Assembly: GCA_049615605.1 (NCBI GenBank)
Contig: JBMZFW010000041.1
Span: 1 to 10,538 of the forward strand
Origin: JAQWUY01 sp049615605
Lineage (GTDB): Bacteria > Pseudomonadota > Alphaproteobacteria > JAQWUY01
Length of the DNA stretch: 10,538 nt
Reading direction: 5' to 3'
Shown here one piece after another: positions 1-6,155 of the stretch; positions within the stretch are counted from its first letter, which is position 1, and every line of letters starts with the position of its first letter. The notes under the pieces are model-generated. The model saw nothing but the letters and a program-made list of their open reading frames with translations. It did not search any database and was not told the origin of the DNA. Position numbers and translations under genes: made by a program.

Positions 1-393
1 TTTAATATCATTATCACTTACCGCCTTTGGAATTGATTCACCGATTTTTGGCAGTTTTATTATTTGAACTTTTTCATTTTTAATATCGTAATATTTTTCC
101 AACCAATTATAAAAAGTTCTTATTACTGATAATTTTCTAGCCACAGTTGATGCAATAAGCCCGTCCATTTGCAATTCAGCTAAATAAGAACGAATGTCTT
201 GGTGGGTAATATCTTTTAAGTGGTTTTCTGTTATTTCTTCGCCATAATGCTTCGTACAAAATGAAAAGAACGCATACAAATCGTGTGTGTATGAACCTAT
301 CGTGTTTTTTGCATAACCTTTATTGTGTTCAAGATAATTAAGGAATTCTTCACAGTATTCTTTTAATTTATGGCTTATGATAAAACTAGCCAT
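1..393 (-). CDS. xerC: Tyrosine recombinase XerC, N-terminal part (cut by window edge)
   Basis: The reading frame starts at ATG 393-391 and stays open to base 1, giving the first 131 residues; the catalytic C-terminal domain lies outside the window. The visible part is the SAM-like core-binding domain of Xer recombinases: EEFLNYL (15-21), GYAKNTIGSYTHDL (26-39), ITHQDIRSYLAEL (62-74), ASTVARKLSVIRTFYNWL (81-98), and the linker LPKIGESIPKAVSD (114-127) that leads to the catalytic domain. XerC works with XerD at dif to resolve chromosome dimers at division. The start overlaps the end of the DUF484 gene by 19 bases in another frame, so the two are probably co-transcribed and coupled; no strong Shine-Dalgarno is visible. 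XerC is preferred over XerD or a phage integrase because of the adjacent DUF484 gene, a pairing known in Proteobacteria (yigA-xerC in E. coli). Catalytic residues cannot be checked here. Confidence 0.9.
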   Translation of the reverse strand, partial: MASFIISHKLKEYCEEFLNYLEHNKGYAKNTIGSYTHDLYAFFSFCTKHYGEEITENHLKDITHQDIRSYLAELQMDGLIASTVARKLSVIRTFYNWLEKYYDIKNEKVQIIKLPKIGESIPKAVSDNDIK

Positions 394-1043
394 CGTCTTA
401 CTATGTAACCCAGTGCTTGGCATAAGAATACGATTGAATCACTGCCATAACTTTTGTCAAATAAACCTTCTGCCGACACACCAAATGCAACCATCGCATC
501 TGGCTTATTTTCACCAAGTGGCAAACGAACAAGGGTGTATGAATTAACAAGCCCTTCTTTCATACCAAAGACTTTGCTTGAACCATTTGATTCAACAAAT
601 ACATCATCATTACCCAAATATTTATCCACATCACCATCATTTAAAAACACCATTCCCCTTAATGGGATTGTGTCAACTAAATCCGTTTCAATGGCAATAA
701 CAATAACATCAATATCAAGTAACATTGCCCAATCACGATAAACAACATCAAGCAATTGTCCCATATTTTCCGATGCAAGGGCTGTTAATATACAATCTTG
801 GATACGGCTGAATGTGGCAAAGTTTGCTTTACCTAAATCAATTAAAGCTTTCTTTTCCAATTGGTCTTGTTTTGAATTTTCACGCAAGCGTTCAAACATT
901 ACACTTTGAAAATCAAGTACACTTTCGCCCTTATCGGGGATAAGTTCCGCACCCTTTCGTTCCCAAAAGTTTGGATTTGATTTTAGATATTCTAAAACCT
1001 TATCGTCATCAATGTTTGTTTCGTCTTTTGTTTTATCAGTCAT
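375..1043 (-). CDS. DUF484 family protein (GAF-like), xerC neighbour
   Basis: A 222-residue protein starting MTDKTKDE. Family features are visible: an N-terminal segment LEYLKSNPNFWERKG, then SVLDFQSVMFERLREN, then a charged, probably helical stretch around SKQDQLEKKALIDLGKANFATFSRIQDCILTALASEN, then a C-terminal alpha/beta part (DIDVIVIAIE, TLVRLPLGENKPDAMVAFGV) compatible with the GAF-like fold assigned to DUF484. The length is normal for the family, and the function is unknown. It sits between the transaldolase gene and xerC: its ATG shares one base with the upstream TAA (TAATG), and its end overlaps xerC by 19 bases. I chose the ATG at 1043 over an in-frame TTG at 1073 because of the TAATG junction and because the ten extra residues would lie inside the transaldolase gene and do not resemble the family. 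The position suggests a link to XerC or cell division, but that is guilt by association. Confidence 0.88.
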   Translation of the reverse strand: MTDKTKDETNIDDDKVLEYLKSNPNFWERKGAELIPDKGESVLDFQSVMFERLRENSKQDQLEKKALIDLGKANFATFSRIQDCILTALASENMGQLLDVVYRDWAMLLDIDVIVIAIETDLVDTIPLRGMVFLNDGDVDKYLGNDDVFVESNGSSKVFGMKEGLVNSYTLVRLPLGENKPDAMVAFGVSAEGLFDKSYGSDSIVFLCQALGYIVRRWLVLS

Positions 1044-1699
1044 TATAAAATGCTTTGTCCCGTTTCCGCCCAATCTTTTTCAAATGCTTCAAGACCAAGG
1101 TCTGTGTATGGGTGTTTGTATAATTGGCTAAATACCGCAGGTGGAATTGTAATTACATCCGCACCGATTTTTGATGCTTGTAATACATGGTTTGGGTGGC
1201 GGGCTGATGCAACAAGGACTTCTGTTGTAAAGTCATAGTTGTCATAAACATTGCAAATGTCTTCAATTAATTCCATACCTTCTAAACCATAATCATCGTG
1301 TCTGCCAACGAATGGGGAAATATATCTTGCACCCGACTTTGCCGCAAGTAATGCTTGGTTGGCTGAAAAGCAAAGTGTCACATTAACATCAACACCATTA
1401 TCAGATAAGTTTTTACAAGTCTTTAAACCATCAACAGTTAACGGAACTTTAATTGCAATGTTATCGCCAAGCGTTAAAAGCTTTTCCGCTTCTTTCATCA
1501 TTGTTTCATGGTCAAGACTAACACATTCGGCTGATACAGGGCGATCACCAAGGATTGTTGAAATTTCTTTTATTACTTCTAAGAAGTCCAGACCAGATTT
1601 AGCAATGATACTTGGGTTGGTTGTAACACCATCAAGCATACCTGTTTTGTCAATCTCTGTAATTGCGTCAATATTTGCTGAATCAATAAAAAATTTCAT
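1043..1699 (-). CDS. tal: Transaldolase (FSA/TalC-type small transaldolase)
   Basis: A 218-residue class I aldolase-fold enzyme, full length for the small transaldolase / fructose-6-phosphate aldolase family. Visible motifs: FFIDSANIDAI (3-13), the signature GVTTNPSIIAKSG (24-36), and IAIKVPLT (81-88) with the Schiff-base lysine K84. Two positions that separate the family's activities can be read by aligning from memory with E. coli FsaA: Gln59 corresponds here to E58 (VSAECV), and Tyr131 to F130 (YISPFVGR); T108 is kept. Glu plus Phe is the transaldolase pattern, so I expect transfer of dihydroxyacetone units between sugar phosphates in the non-oxidative pentose phosphate pathway, rather than F6P aldolase activity. 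The product is cytosolic. A Shine-Dalgarno AAGGA (1712-1708) precedes the ATG. It heads the tal-DUF484-xerC chain and may also receive read-through from the export operon 63 bases upstream. Confidence 0.92.
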   Translation of the reverse strand: MKFFIDSANIDAITEIDKTGMLDGVTTNPSIIAKSGLDFLEVIKEISTILGDRPVSAECVSLDHETMMKEAEKLLTLGDNIAIKVPLTVDGLKTCKNLSDNGVDVNVTLCFSANQALLAAKSGARYISPFVGRHDDYGLEGMELIEDICNVYDNYDFTTEVLVASARHPNHVLQASKIGADVITIPPAVFSQLYKHPYTDLGLEAFEKDWAETGQSIL

Positions 1700-1723
1700 T
1701 TGTTTATTCCTTAAATTTTATGT

Positions 1724-1740
1724 TTGTATTATAGATACAA
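1724..1740. promoter_or_regulatory. Palindrome over a possible tal promoter -10
   Basis: In the 63-base gap between the barrel gene and tal there is a perfect inverted repeat, TTGTAT-N5-ATACAA. Read on the minus strand it contains TATAAT (1733-1728), a perfect -10 consensus about 29 bases before the tal start. No convincing -35 lies 16-18 bases upstream of it. The hairpin has no GC-rich stem or following T-run, so it does not look like an intrinsic terminator. It may be an operator over a weak promoter, or chance in AT-rich DNA. Confidence 0.3.
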
Positions 1741-1762
1741 TCATATAACAATTTGGAATAAA

Positions 1763-3022
1763 TTAAAAGTCCCTGCTTATATAAAATTCAATACTATCTT
1801 TGTATGGGAAATATCCGCCATATTCCGTATCTTTTCCCCCTGAAACAGTCATAATGTTTACCCCAAACACTGCATCTTCAAAACCAAGGTATTTATACTT
1901 TGCCTGCCACATGGCTGATTTATCCATACTGAATGTGGACATAAGGGTAATATTATGCTTTTCATTAAAAGTTTTTTCACCGCGGACTAATAAATATTTT
2001 TGTCTTAAGCCATTTTGATTTAATAATTTACTGTCCCACATAAGGTTGGGATTTTTAAGCGGTGTTTGTGCCCCTGTTATTTTTGCATGATTGTTAACCA
2101 TTTGTTTATATGTGTTCCACTGTGCATTATTCATACCGCTTTTATCATAAGAAAATTCCGTGATAAACATATAATTATTATCAGTCGTATATTGCATACC
2201 AATTACAGAATGATGATAAGTCTTGCCATCATTTGTTCTGTATGATGATACGGGATCTGAATTTGCCACATAATTAACATTATTGTTAAGAACCCCTTTG
2301 TGAACCCCACGAACTGTACCTTTGCGAATAAGGGTTGATGTATAAACGGACATATTATCATTTACAATTTGACGGTACGAACCACCATAACCAACATTAC
2401 CCACATTCATTTTGTGAACAATAAGGCTAATATCTGTATTTTCATTTAAAGATTTTGCATATCTTAATGCCATATGATTATAACCTTTTACATTAACAGG
2501 GTCTTTGTTTTGTTTTTCACGGTCAATACCATAATAAACATTAATTTCCCCATCATCTGTTAAATAATTATATGTAATTCCATATATACCAGAACCTTGC
2601 CTTTTTGCATTACTTATACTGATTTTTTTATTGTATGGTGTCATAATTGACATTGGGGCAAAGCCAAGACCAACCTGCCAATTTTCAGAATACTTACCAA
2701 TGCGAAAGTTTGAATTATCACTTAAATCATGGTCAAGGTATAATTCTTTTATATCAAGTCTGGAATACCTGTTTTTATTTTGATTTTTATTGGCGTTTTC
2801 TTTGCCAAAAACAAAATTAACATCATAGGTCACCTTATTATCAAGGCTACCGAACCAACCTATTTTATTTTCTTGTGTTTTTGTTGCTGTATAATTTTGT
2901 GCAATATTATTGTCATTCCATATACCAGATAATTTTTTCTTATTATATGAACTTACAATATAATTATCCCCCGCATAAGCAGTACCAGTAAACAAGCCAA
3001 ACAAAACAACTTTTTTAAACAT
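1763..3022 (-). CDS. Predicted outer-membrane beta-barrel protein of export operon
   Basis: A 419-residue protein with a Sec signal peptide (MFKK, hydrophobic core, cleavage probably after AYA at 15-17) and no lipobox. The mature part has many short alternating polar/hydrophobic stretches with Tyr and Asn (for example DVNFVFGKE, EINVYYGIDREK, FITEFSYDKSG, AKYKYLGF) and ends in IEFYISRDF; a C-terminal Phe after alternating residues is the classic signal for BAM-assisted insertion. The segment RIGKYSENW...GFAPMSIMTP (107-129) resembles the conserved strand-turn 'GRQ..W..G..F.P' of DUF1302-like and porin-like barrels, but I cannot assign a family. It is the last gene of the operon, one base after the LolA-like gene, with a weak AAAGG some 14 bases upstream. 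The context suggests the outer-membrane end point of the export path. An ordinary porin or a barrel that is itself a client are alternatives. Confidence 0.75.
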   Translation of the reverse strand: MFKKVVLFGLFTGTAYAGDNYIVSSYNKKKLSGIWNDNNIAQNYTATKTQENKIGWFGSLDNKVTYDVNFVFGKENANKNQNKNRYSRLDIKELYLDHDLSDNSNFRIGKYSENWQVGLGFAPMSIMTPYNKKISISNAKRQGSGIYGITYNYLTDDGEINVYYGIDREKQNKDPVNVKGYNHMALRYAKSLNENTDISLIVHKMNVGNVGYGGSYRQIVNDNMSVYTSTLIRKGTVRGVHKGVLNNNVNYVANSDPVSSYRTNDGKTYHHSVIGMQYTTDNNYMFITEFSYDKSGMNNAQWNTYKQMVNNHAKITGAQTPLKNPNLMWDSKLLNQNGLRQKYLLVRGEKTFNEKHNITLMSTFSMDKSAMWQAKYKYLGFEDAVFGVNIMTVSGGKDTEYGGYFPYKDSIEFYISRDF

Positions 3023-3023
3023 A

Positions 3024-3716
3024 TTAATTTATATTACCTTTCATACCCTTTGGTGTAAGTAATCTTTTCTTAAGTTTTTTAGGTTTAGTTGAATGAATCT
3101 TAATAACTGTTTTTGTATTTTTTGAATTTGGTTTTCTAAATTCAATAGACTTAATGTTATTACCAGTTGTATTGTATTTTAATTTTTTAAACAATTTACC
3201 ACTTTTTAAATAAACATCCATTTTATGTGGTGCATCATCCTTAACCCACAATACTAATTTATCATAAGTATTTTTTTTCTTAACAGATTTCAATGTCATA
3301 ACAATGTATCCATTATCATTCTTTTCAGATACAACGCTGTAATCATCGGCGAATTTAAAATTGGTTAAATCACCATACGATGCATTACCCATAAGCCTTT
3401 GAATTGGGGTAATACGAACAGGACGGTTTGATTTTTTAGATGCCAAATACATACCACGCTTAATCAACAATAACCTATTGCCTTTTGATGAACCGCTTTT
3501 CATTAATACAAGCACATCACCATCTTGATTATAAACAGTGTAATCATTTATCTTTGTTAATTTATCGTTTTTATATTGTTTGATTGATAATTTAATCATG
3601 CTATTTTTATGCGGATGGAATTTATTATCCATTTTTTTTAATAAATCAATTCCCGTTTCCGCATTTGCGAATGAAAAAGTAAATAAATTAAATAAAATTA
3701 AGATTTTTTTAAACAT
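3024..3716 (-). CDS. LolA-like outer membrane lipoprotein-sorting family protein
   Basis: A 230-residue periplasmic protein with a Sec signal peptide (MFKKILILFNLF..., cleavage probably after ANA at 17-19) and no cysteine at the cleavage site, so it is soluble rather than a lipoprotein. The segment RPVRITPIQRLMGNASYGDL (98-117, part of a region of beta strands) is the hallmark of the LolA-like family annotated 'outer membrane lipoprotein-sorting protein' (PF17131, recalled, not searched). That family shares the open half-barrel fold of LolA, which carries acylated proteins or lipids across the periplasm. The C-terminal third is very lysine-rich (for example TKPKKLKKRLL at 210-220). It overlaps the end of the permease gene by 8 bases, with a good Shine-Dalgarno GGAG (3730-3727) ten bases before the ATG. 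The neighbouring ABC pair and barrel suggest that it accepts a hydrophobic cargo from the permease. The cargo is unknown; lipid rather than lipoprotein is possible. Confidence 0.85.
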   Translation of the reverse strand: MFKKILILFNLFTFSFANAETGIDLLKKMDNKFHPHKNSMIKLSIKQYKNDKLTKINDYTVYNQDGDVLVLMKSGSSKGNRLLLIKRGMYLASKKSNRPVRITPIQRLMGNASYGDLTNFKFADDYSVVSEKNDNGYIVMTLKSVKKKNTYDKLVLWVKDDAPHKMDVYLKSGKLFKKLKYNTTGNNIKSIEFRKPNSKNTKTVIKIHSTKPKKLKKRLLTPKGMKGNIN

Positions 3717-4935
3717 GGCTTATTTGCTCCACTATTTTTTTCTTTAAAATACTATTGATTGGCATTAATGATGCAAAGATACCAATAACAACCATTGCCA
3801 ATATAACCACGATTACTGAATCAAGGCTCATCATAATCATTAATGGGTATTCTTGGCTTTTACCCGGCGGTGGTGGCATCATATACTTTGCCTTATTAAT
3901 AAATATGGAAATACCAACACTTAACACAACTCCAAGTATTGAACCAATAACTGATATTATTGTGCCTTCAGTCATAAAGTTAAAGCGTAAGTTATTTTTG
4001 CTTATTCCAAATGAACGCAGTGTACCAATTTCATGCGCCCTTTCCATTACCGATGTATTCATTACATTTGTCACCGACAATAATACAACCATTGCAATAA
4101 TAATTCCCATAATGCTGAATATATTATAATAAATATTTTGTACTGCTTTGAAGTATGGTTCAACATCCCACCAAGGAACCATCGTCAGCTTATCATTTAA
4201 TTCACCAACAGATTTTTGGAATTGTGCTGTTCTATCCATTTTCTTTAATTGCACAACCAGTTTTGAAACCCTTTCAGTTCCCATTAATTCTTGGACTAAA
4301 CCAAGTGGTACTTTAAGGCTTATTTCATCTTTTTCTGGAATACCTGTTGTGTAAATACCCGTCACAGTCACATCAATAGCATTAATTCCACCATCAATTA
4401 CATTGGCAAGCAATGTTATACCATCACCCACATCAACCCCTAATTTATTGGCAAGCCTTACACCCAATTCAACTTGGTAATTATCGCCATCTTTCATTTT
4501 GCGACCTTTTAAATACCTGCCAACGGCATTGCCTGCACGAAGTCTGTTTTCTTTTTTAGATTCAATACCAAGACCAGAAAAGATTGTACTTTTTTCACCA
4601 GTTGAAACAACACCATTAAATGAAATTCTTTTTAAGACCTGCTTAACCTTTTTTGTTGCCATAAGTTTTTGTTCTATTTCATTGGCATCTTGTTTTTCAA
4701 TACCAAATTCCAATGGGTATTCTTCAAAACCATTAACTTTGCGGGTATCAACAACTTGAATATTACCCGTACCACCTTGAATAGTTTGTCTTTTTAATCC
4801 CCAGAATGTGGCGTTTAAAAAGCCATAGCTCATTATTAATGCAACACTTGCAATTGCCACTGTTAATATAGCGGTTATTGAACGACGCGAATTCCTTAAT
4901 ACATTTTTAAATGATATTTCAATCCATTTCATCAT
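3709..4935 (-). CDS. ABC transporter permease, FtsX/LolC-MacB type
   Basis: A 408-residue inner-membrane protein with the MacB/LolCE topology: one N-terminal helix (about 22-43), a large periplasmic domain (about 44-270) and three C-terminal helices (about 271-293, 322-346 and 370-392). The conserved FtsX-domain motif is visible after the second helix as ERAHEIGTLRSFG (298-310), and MPPPPGKSQEYPL (353-365) in the last periplasmic loop is typical of a permease subgroup often found with LolA-like proteins. Such permeases do not move solutes through a channel; they use ATPase-driven conformational change (mechanotransmission) to act on periplasmic or membrane-embedded substrates. It is encoded next to its ATPase with a TAATG one-base overlap, which suggests coupled synthesis. 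Only one permease gene is present, so a homodimer is likely, unlike the LolC-LolE heterodimer. The substrate cannot be told from sequence. Confidence 0.9.
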   Translation of the reverse strand: MMKWIEISFKNVLRNSRRSITAILTVAIASVALIMSYGFLNATFWGLKRQTIQGGTGNIQVVDTRKVNGFEEYPLEFGIEKQDANEIEQKLMATKKVKQVLKRISFNGVVSTGEKSTIFSGLGIESKKENRLRAGNAVGRYLKGRKMKDGDNYQVELGVRLANKLGVDVGDGITLLANVIDGGINAIDVTVTGIYTTGIPEKDEISLKVPLGLVQELMGTERVSKLVVQLKKMDRTAQFQKSVGELNDKLTMVPWWDVEPYFKAVQNIYYNIFSIMGIIIAMVVLLSVTNVMNTSVMERAHEIGTLRSFGISKNNLRFNFMTEGTIISVIGSILGVVLSVGISIFINKAKYMMPPPPGKSQEYPLMIMMSLDSVIVVILAMVVIGIFASLMPINSILKKKIVEQISHV

Positions 4936-5603
4936 TACACTAATTCCCCATCACAAATTTTTATAATATTTTTAATATTGCCAAGCAATCTATCATCGTG
5001 GGTTGAAAATAAAAATGCTGTTTTTGTTTTTTCATTTAATTCCAACATTAATTCAATTAATGACATTGTGTTTTTTGTATCAAGGCTTGCCGTTGGTTCG
5101 TCCGCCAATATTAATTTTGGATTGCCAATTAAAGACCTTGCAATTGATACCCTTTGTTGTTGTCCACCTGATAATTCAGATGGTTTTTTGTGCATTTGGT
5201 CGCCAAGACCAACTTGTTCCAGCAAGCTTTCTGCTTGGGCGTATAGTTCAGATTTTGAAATCCCACTGTTATATCCCGCAATAACAATATTTTCCACTGC
5301 CGACAAAACTGGTAATAAATTATAGTTTTGAAAAACAAAACCGAATTGTTTTGACAATATATCGTCCATTCTGTGTTCGTCCGAATGATTAACTAATTCC
5401 CCATTAATATAATATTCACCCATTGTTGGTGTATCAATTAAACCAATAATGTTTAATAATGTTGACTTACCAGAACCAGATGGTCCATTGATTGCGGAAA
5501 AACACCCCTGTTGTATATCAAGGTTAATATTTTTAAGGGCGTAAAATTCCGTATCGCCACTGCCAAATACTTTTGATATGTTTTTAAGGCTAACTATTGT
5601 CAT
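4935..5603 (-). CDS. ABC transporter ATP-binding protein, LolD/MacB family
   Basis: A 222-residue stand-alone nucleotide-binding subunit. All catalytic elements are in place: Walker A GPSGSGKST (40-48), Q-loop FQNYNLLP (91-98, Q92), signature LSGGQQQR (144-151), Walker B LILADE (164-169) with catalytic E169, D-loop SLD (173-175), and H-loop STHD with H202. The length and the sequence around the Q-loop place it in the LolD/MacB/FtsE group, which powers FtsX-type permeases. It is expected to sit as a dimer on the cytoplasmic face of the downstream permease. The gene begins 12 bases after the DUF2141 stop; its Shine-Dalgarno (AAGGG) overlaps that stop region, so it is almost certainly co-transcribed. 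It is not called lolD because the operon lacks a lolC/lolE pair and has its own LolA-like and barrel genes, which fits a specialised paralogue better than the housekeeping Lol system. Confidence 0.93.
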   Translation of the reverse strand: MTIVSLKNISKVFGSGDTEFYALKNINLDIQQGCFSAINGPSGSGKSTLLNIIGLIDTPTMGEYYINGELVNHSDEHRMDDILSKQFGFVFQNYNLLPVLSAVENIVIAGYNSGISKSELYAQAESLLEQVGLGDQMHKKPSELSGGQQQRVSIARSLIGNPKLILADEPTASLDTKNTMSLIELMLELNEKTKTAFLFSTHDDRLLGNIKNIIKICDGELV

Positions 5604-5615
5604 AAAACTTATCCC

Positions 5616-6041
5616 TTATTGCACATCAAATGATATTTCAACTGTGTCTTTGTCAATTTCAAACATTGCTTCGTTAAATGATGCGGGCCCAAATGCACCA
5701 CGGGCATCGTTGCTGAAACCATACGGTTCTGTTGGCAAGCCAACGATTGGAACTTTGTTTAATTCCCCATCACCATTAATATCGTGGTATGCAACGGCGG
5801 CATATTCACCCTTTGGCAAATCATATTCAAACTTAACAACACCAACTTTGGCTTGTTTTGTTCCACCAGCAACTTTGTATTCACCTTTACGGAAGTTATC
5901 GGCATTTACCCTGTCAAATATTGCTAGCTTTATAACGCCTTTATCTGTTTCAATATTTTCCACATTAATAATTAATTTTTCTGCAAAGGCTGGTAAAGTA
6001 AACATTGCCATTGCACCTGCTAAAATAATTTTTTTCATCAT
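5616..6041 (-). CDS. Secreted DUF2141 family protein, first gene of export operon
   Basis: A 141-residue exported protein with a signal peptide (MMKKIILAGAMAMF, cleavage probably after AFA at 18-20) and no lipobox. The DUF2141 core is clear: YHDINGDGELN (85-95), an acidic DxNxDG loop like a calcium-binding loop, followed by GLPTEPYGFSNDARGAFGPASFNEAMF (101-127), the most conserved part of the family. The fold is expected to be a small beta-sandwich; the molecular function is unknown. I start it at ATG 6041, six bases after a strong AAGGAG (6053-6048); ATG 6038 is equally readable, while the TTG at 6047 abuts the Shine-Dalgarno and can be dismissed. As the first gene before the ABC-LolA-like-barrel genes, it is either a periplasmic accessory factor or a client of the system. 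The promoter is proposed at 6083-6112. Confidence 0.9.
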   Translation of the reverse strand: MMKKIILAGAMAMFTLPAFAEKLIINVENIETDKGVIKLAIFDRVNADNFRKGEYKVAGGTKQAKVGVVKFEYDLPKGEYAAVAYHDINGDGELNKVPIVGLPTEPYGFSNDARGAFGPASFNEAMFEIDKDTVEISFDVQ

Positions 6042-6082
6042 AATCAACTCCTTATTTTTTAAAATATTGATTTAGTTATATT

Positions 6083-6112
6083 TATATAGTAACTTTTTTT
6101 ATATGGGTTCAA
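6083..6112 (-). promoter_or_regulatory. Possible promoter of the DUF2141-ABC export operon
   Basis: Read on the minus strand, TTGAAC (6112-6107) and TATATA (6088-6083) are separated by 18 bases, a fair sigma-70-type match. They lie about 42 bases before the ATG at 6041, leaving a leader of about 35 bases with the AAGGAG site. The region is so AT-rich that other -10 choices exist nearby. It lies directly beside the TCGT/ACGA repeat array. Confidence 0.4.
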
Positions 6113-6116
6113 TACT

Positions 6117-6140
6117 TCGTGAAAAAACGATTTTCTTCGT
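6117..6140. repeat. TCGT-N6-ACGA-N6-TCGT array in divergent control region
   Basis: Three four-base half-sites lie at exact ten-base steps: TCGT 6117-6120, ACGA 6127-6130 and TCGT 6137-6140. The outer pair extends to a direct repeat CTTCGT (6115-6120 and 6135-6140), period 20 bases. All fall on one face of the helix. The array sits between the operon's proposed -35 and the Shine-Dalgarno of the LytTR gene. Paired direct repeats about two helical turns apart are the known layout of LytTR binding sites, but the motif itself does not clearly match the published LytTR consensus, so the assignment is tentative. Confidence 0.4.
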
Positions 6141-6155
6141 AAAGGATTTTTTATT

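Noticed and set aside
1..393. A phage or integrative-element integrase, suggesting a mobile element
   Set aside because: The DUF484-xerC order, the Xer-type N-terminal domain and the lack of any attachment site or cargo point to chromosomal XerC.
454..741. Plus-strand open frame of 95 codons
   Set aside because: It lies wholly antisense to the DUF484 gene, has Ser/Thr/Ile-rich low-information sequence and no Shine-Dalgarno; it is a shadow of the real gene.
1044..1073. TTG at 1073 as start of the DUF484 gene
   Set aside because: It would extend ten residues into tal without family similarity; the ATG forms a typical TAATG junction.
1724..1740. Intrinsic terminator for the export operon
   Set aside because: The six-base stem is AT-only apart from one G-C pair and no T-run follows on the minus strand; it reads better as a promoter or operator element.
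1359..1748. Plus-strand open frame of 129 codons
   Set aside because: It is antisense to the transaldolase, whose motifs are unmistakable on the other strand; no recognisable domain.
3755..4129. Plus-strand hydrophobic open frame of 124 codons
   Set aside because: It mirrors the transmembrane helices of the permease gene; the hydrophobic look is a by-product of antisense reading of Ile/Val/Leu codons.
4935..5603. Calling the ABC genes lolD/lolC or macB
   Set aside because: The family level is certain, but a single permease without the LolC/E pair or a MacA adaptor, together with a barrel and DUF2141, fits neither locus well.
6042..6047. TTG at 6047 as start of the DUF2141 gene
   Set aside because: It directly abuts the AAGGAG ribosome site, leaving no spacing; ATG 6041 or 6038 fit.
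5578..6075. Plus-strand open frame of 165 codons
   Set aside because: It is antisense to the DUF2141 gene, which has a signal peptide, family motifs and a strong Shine-Dalgarno.
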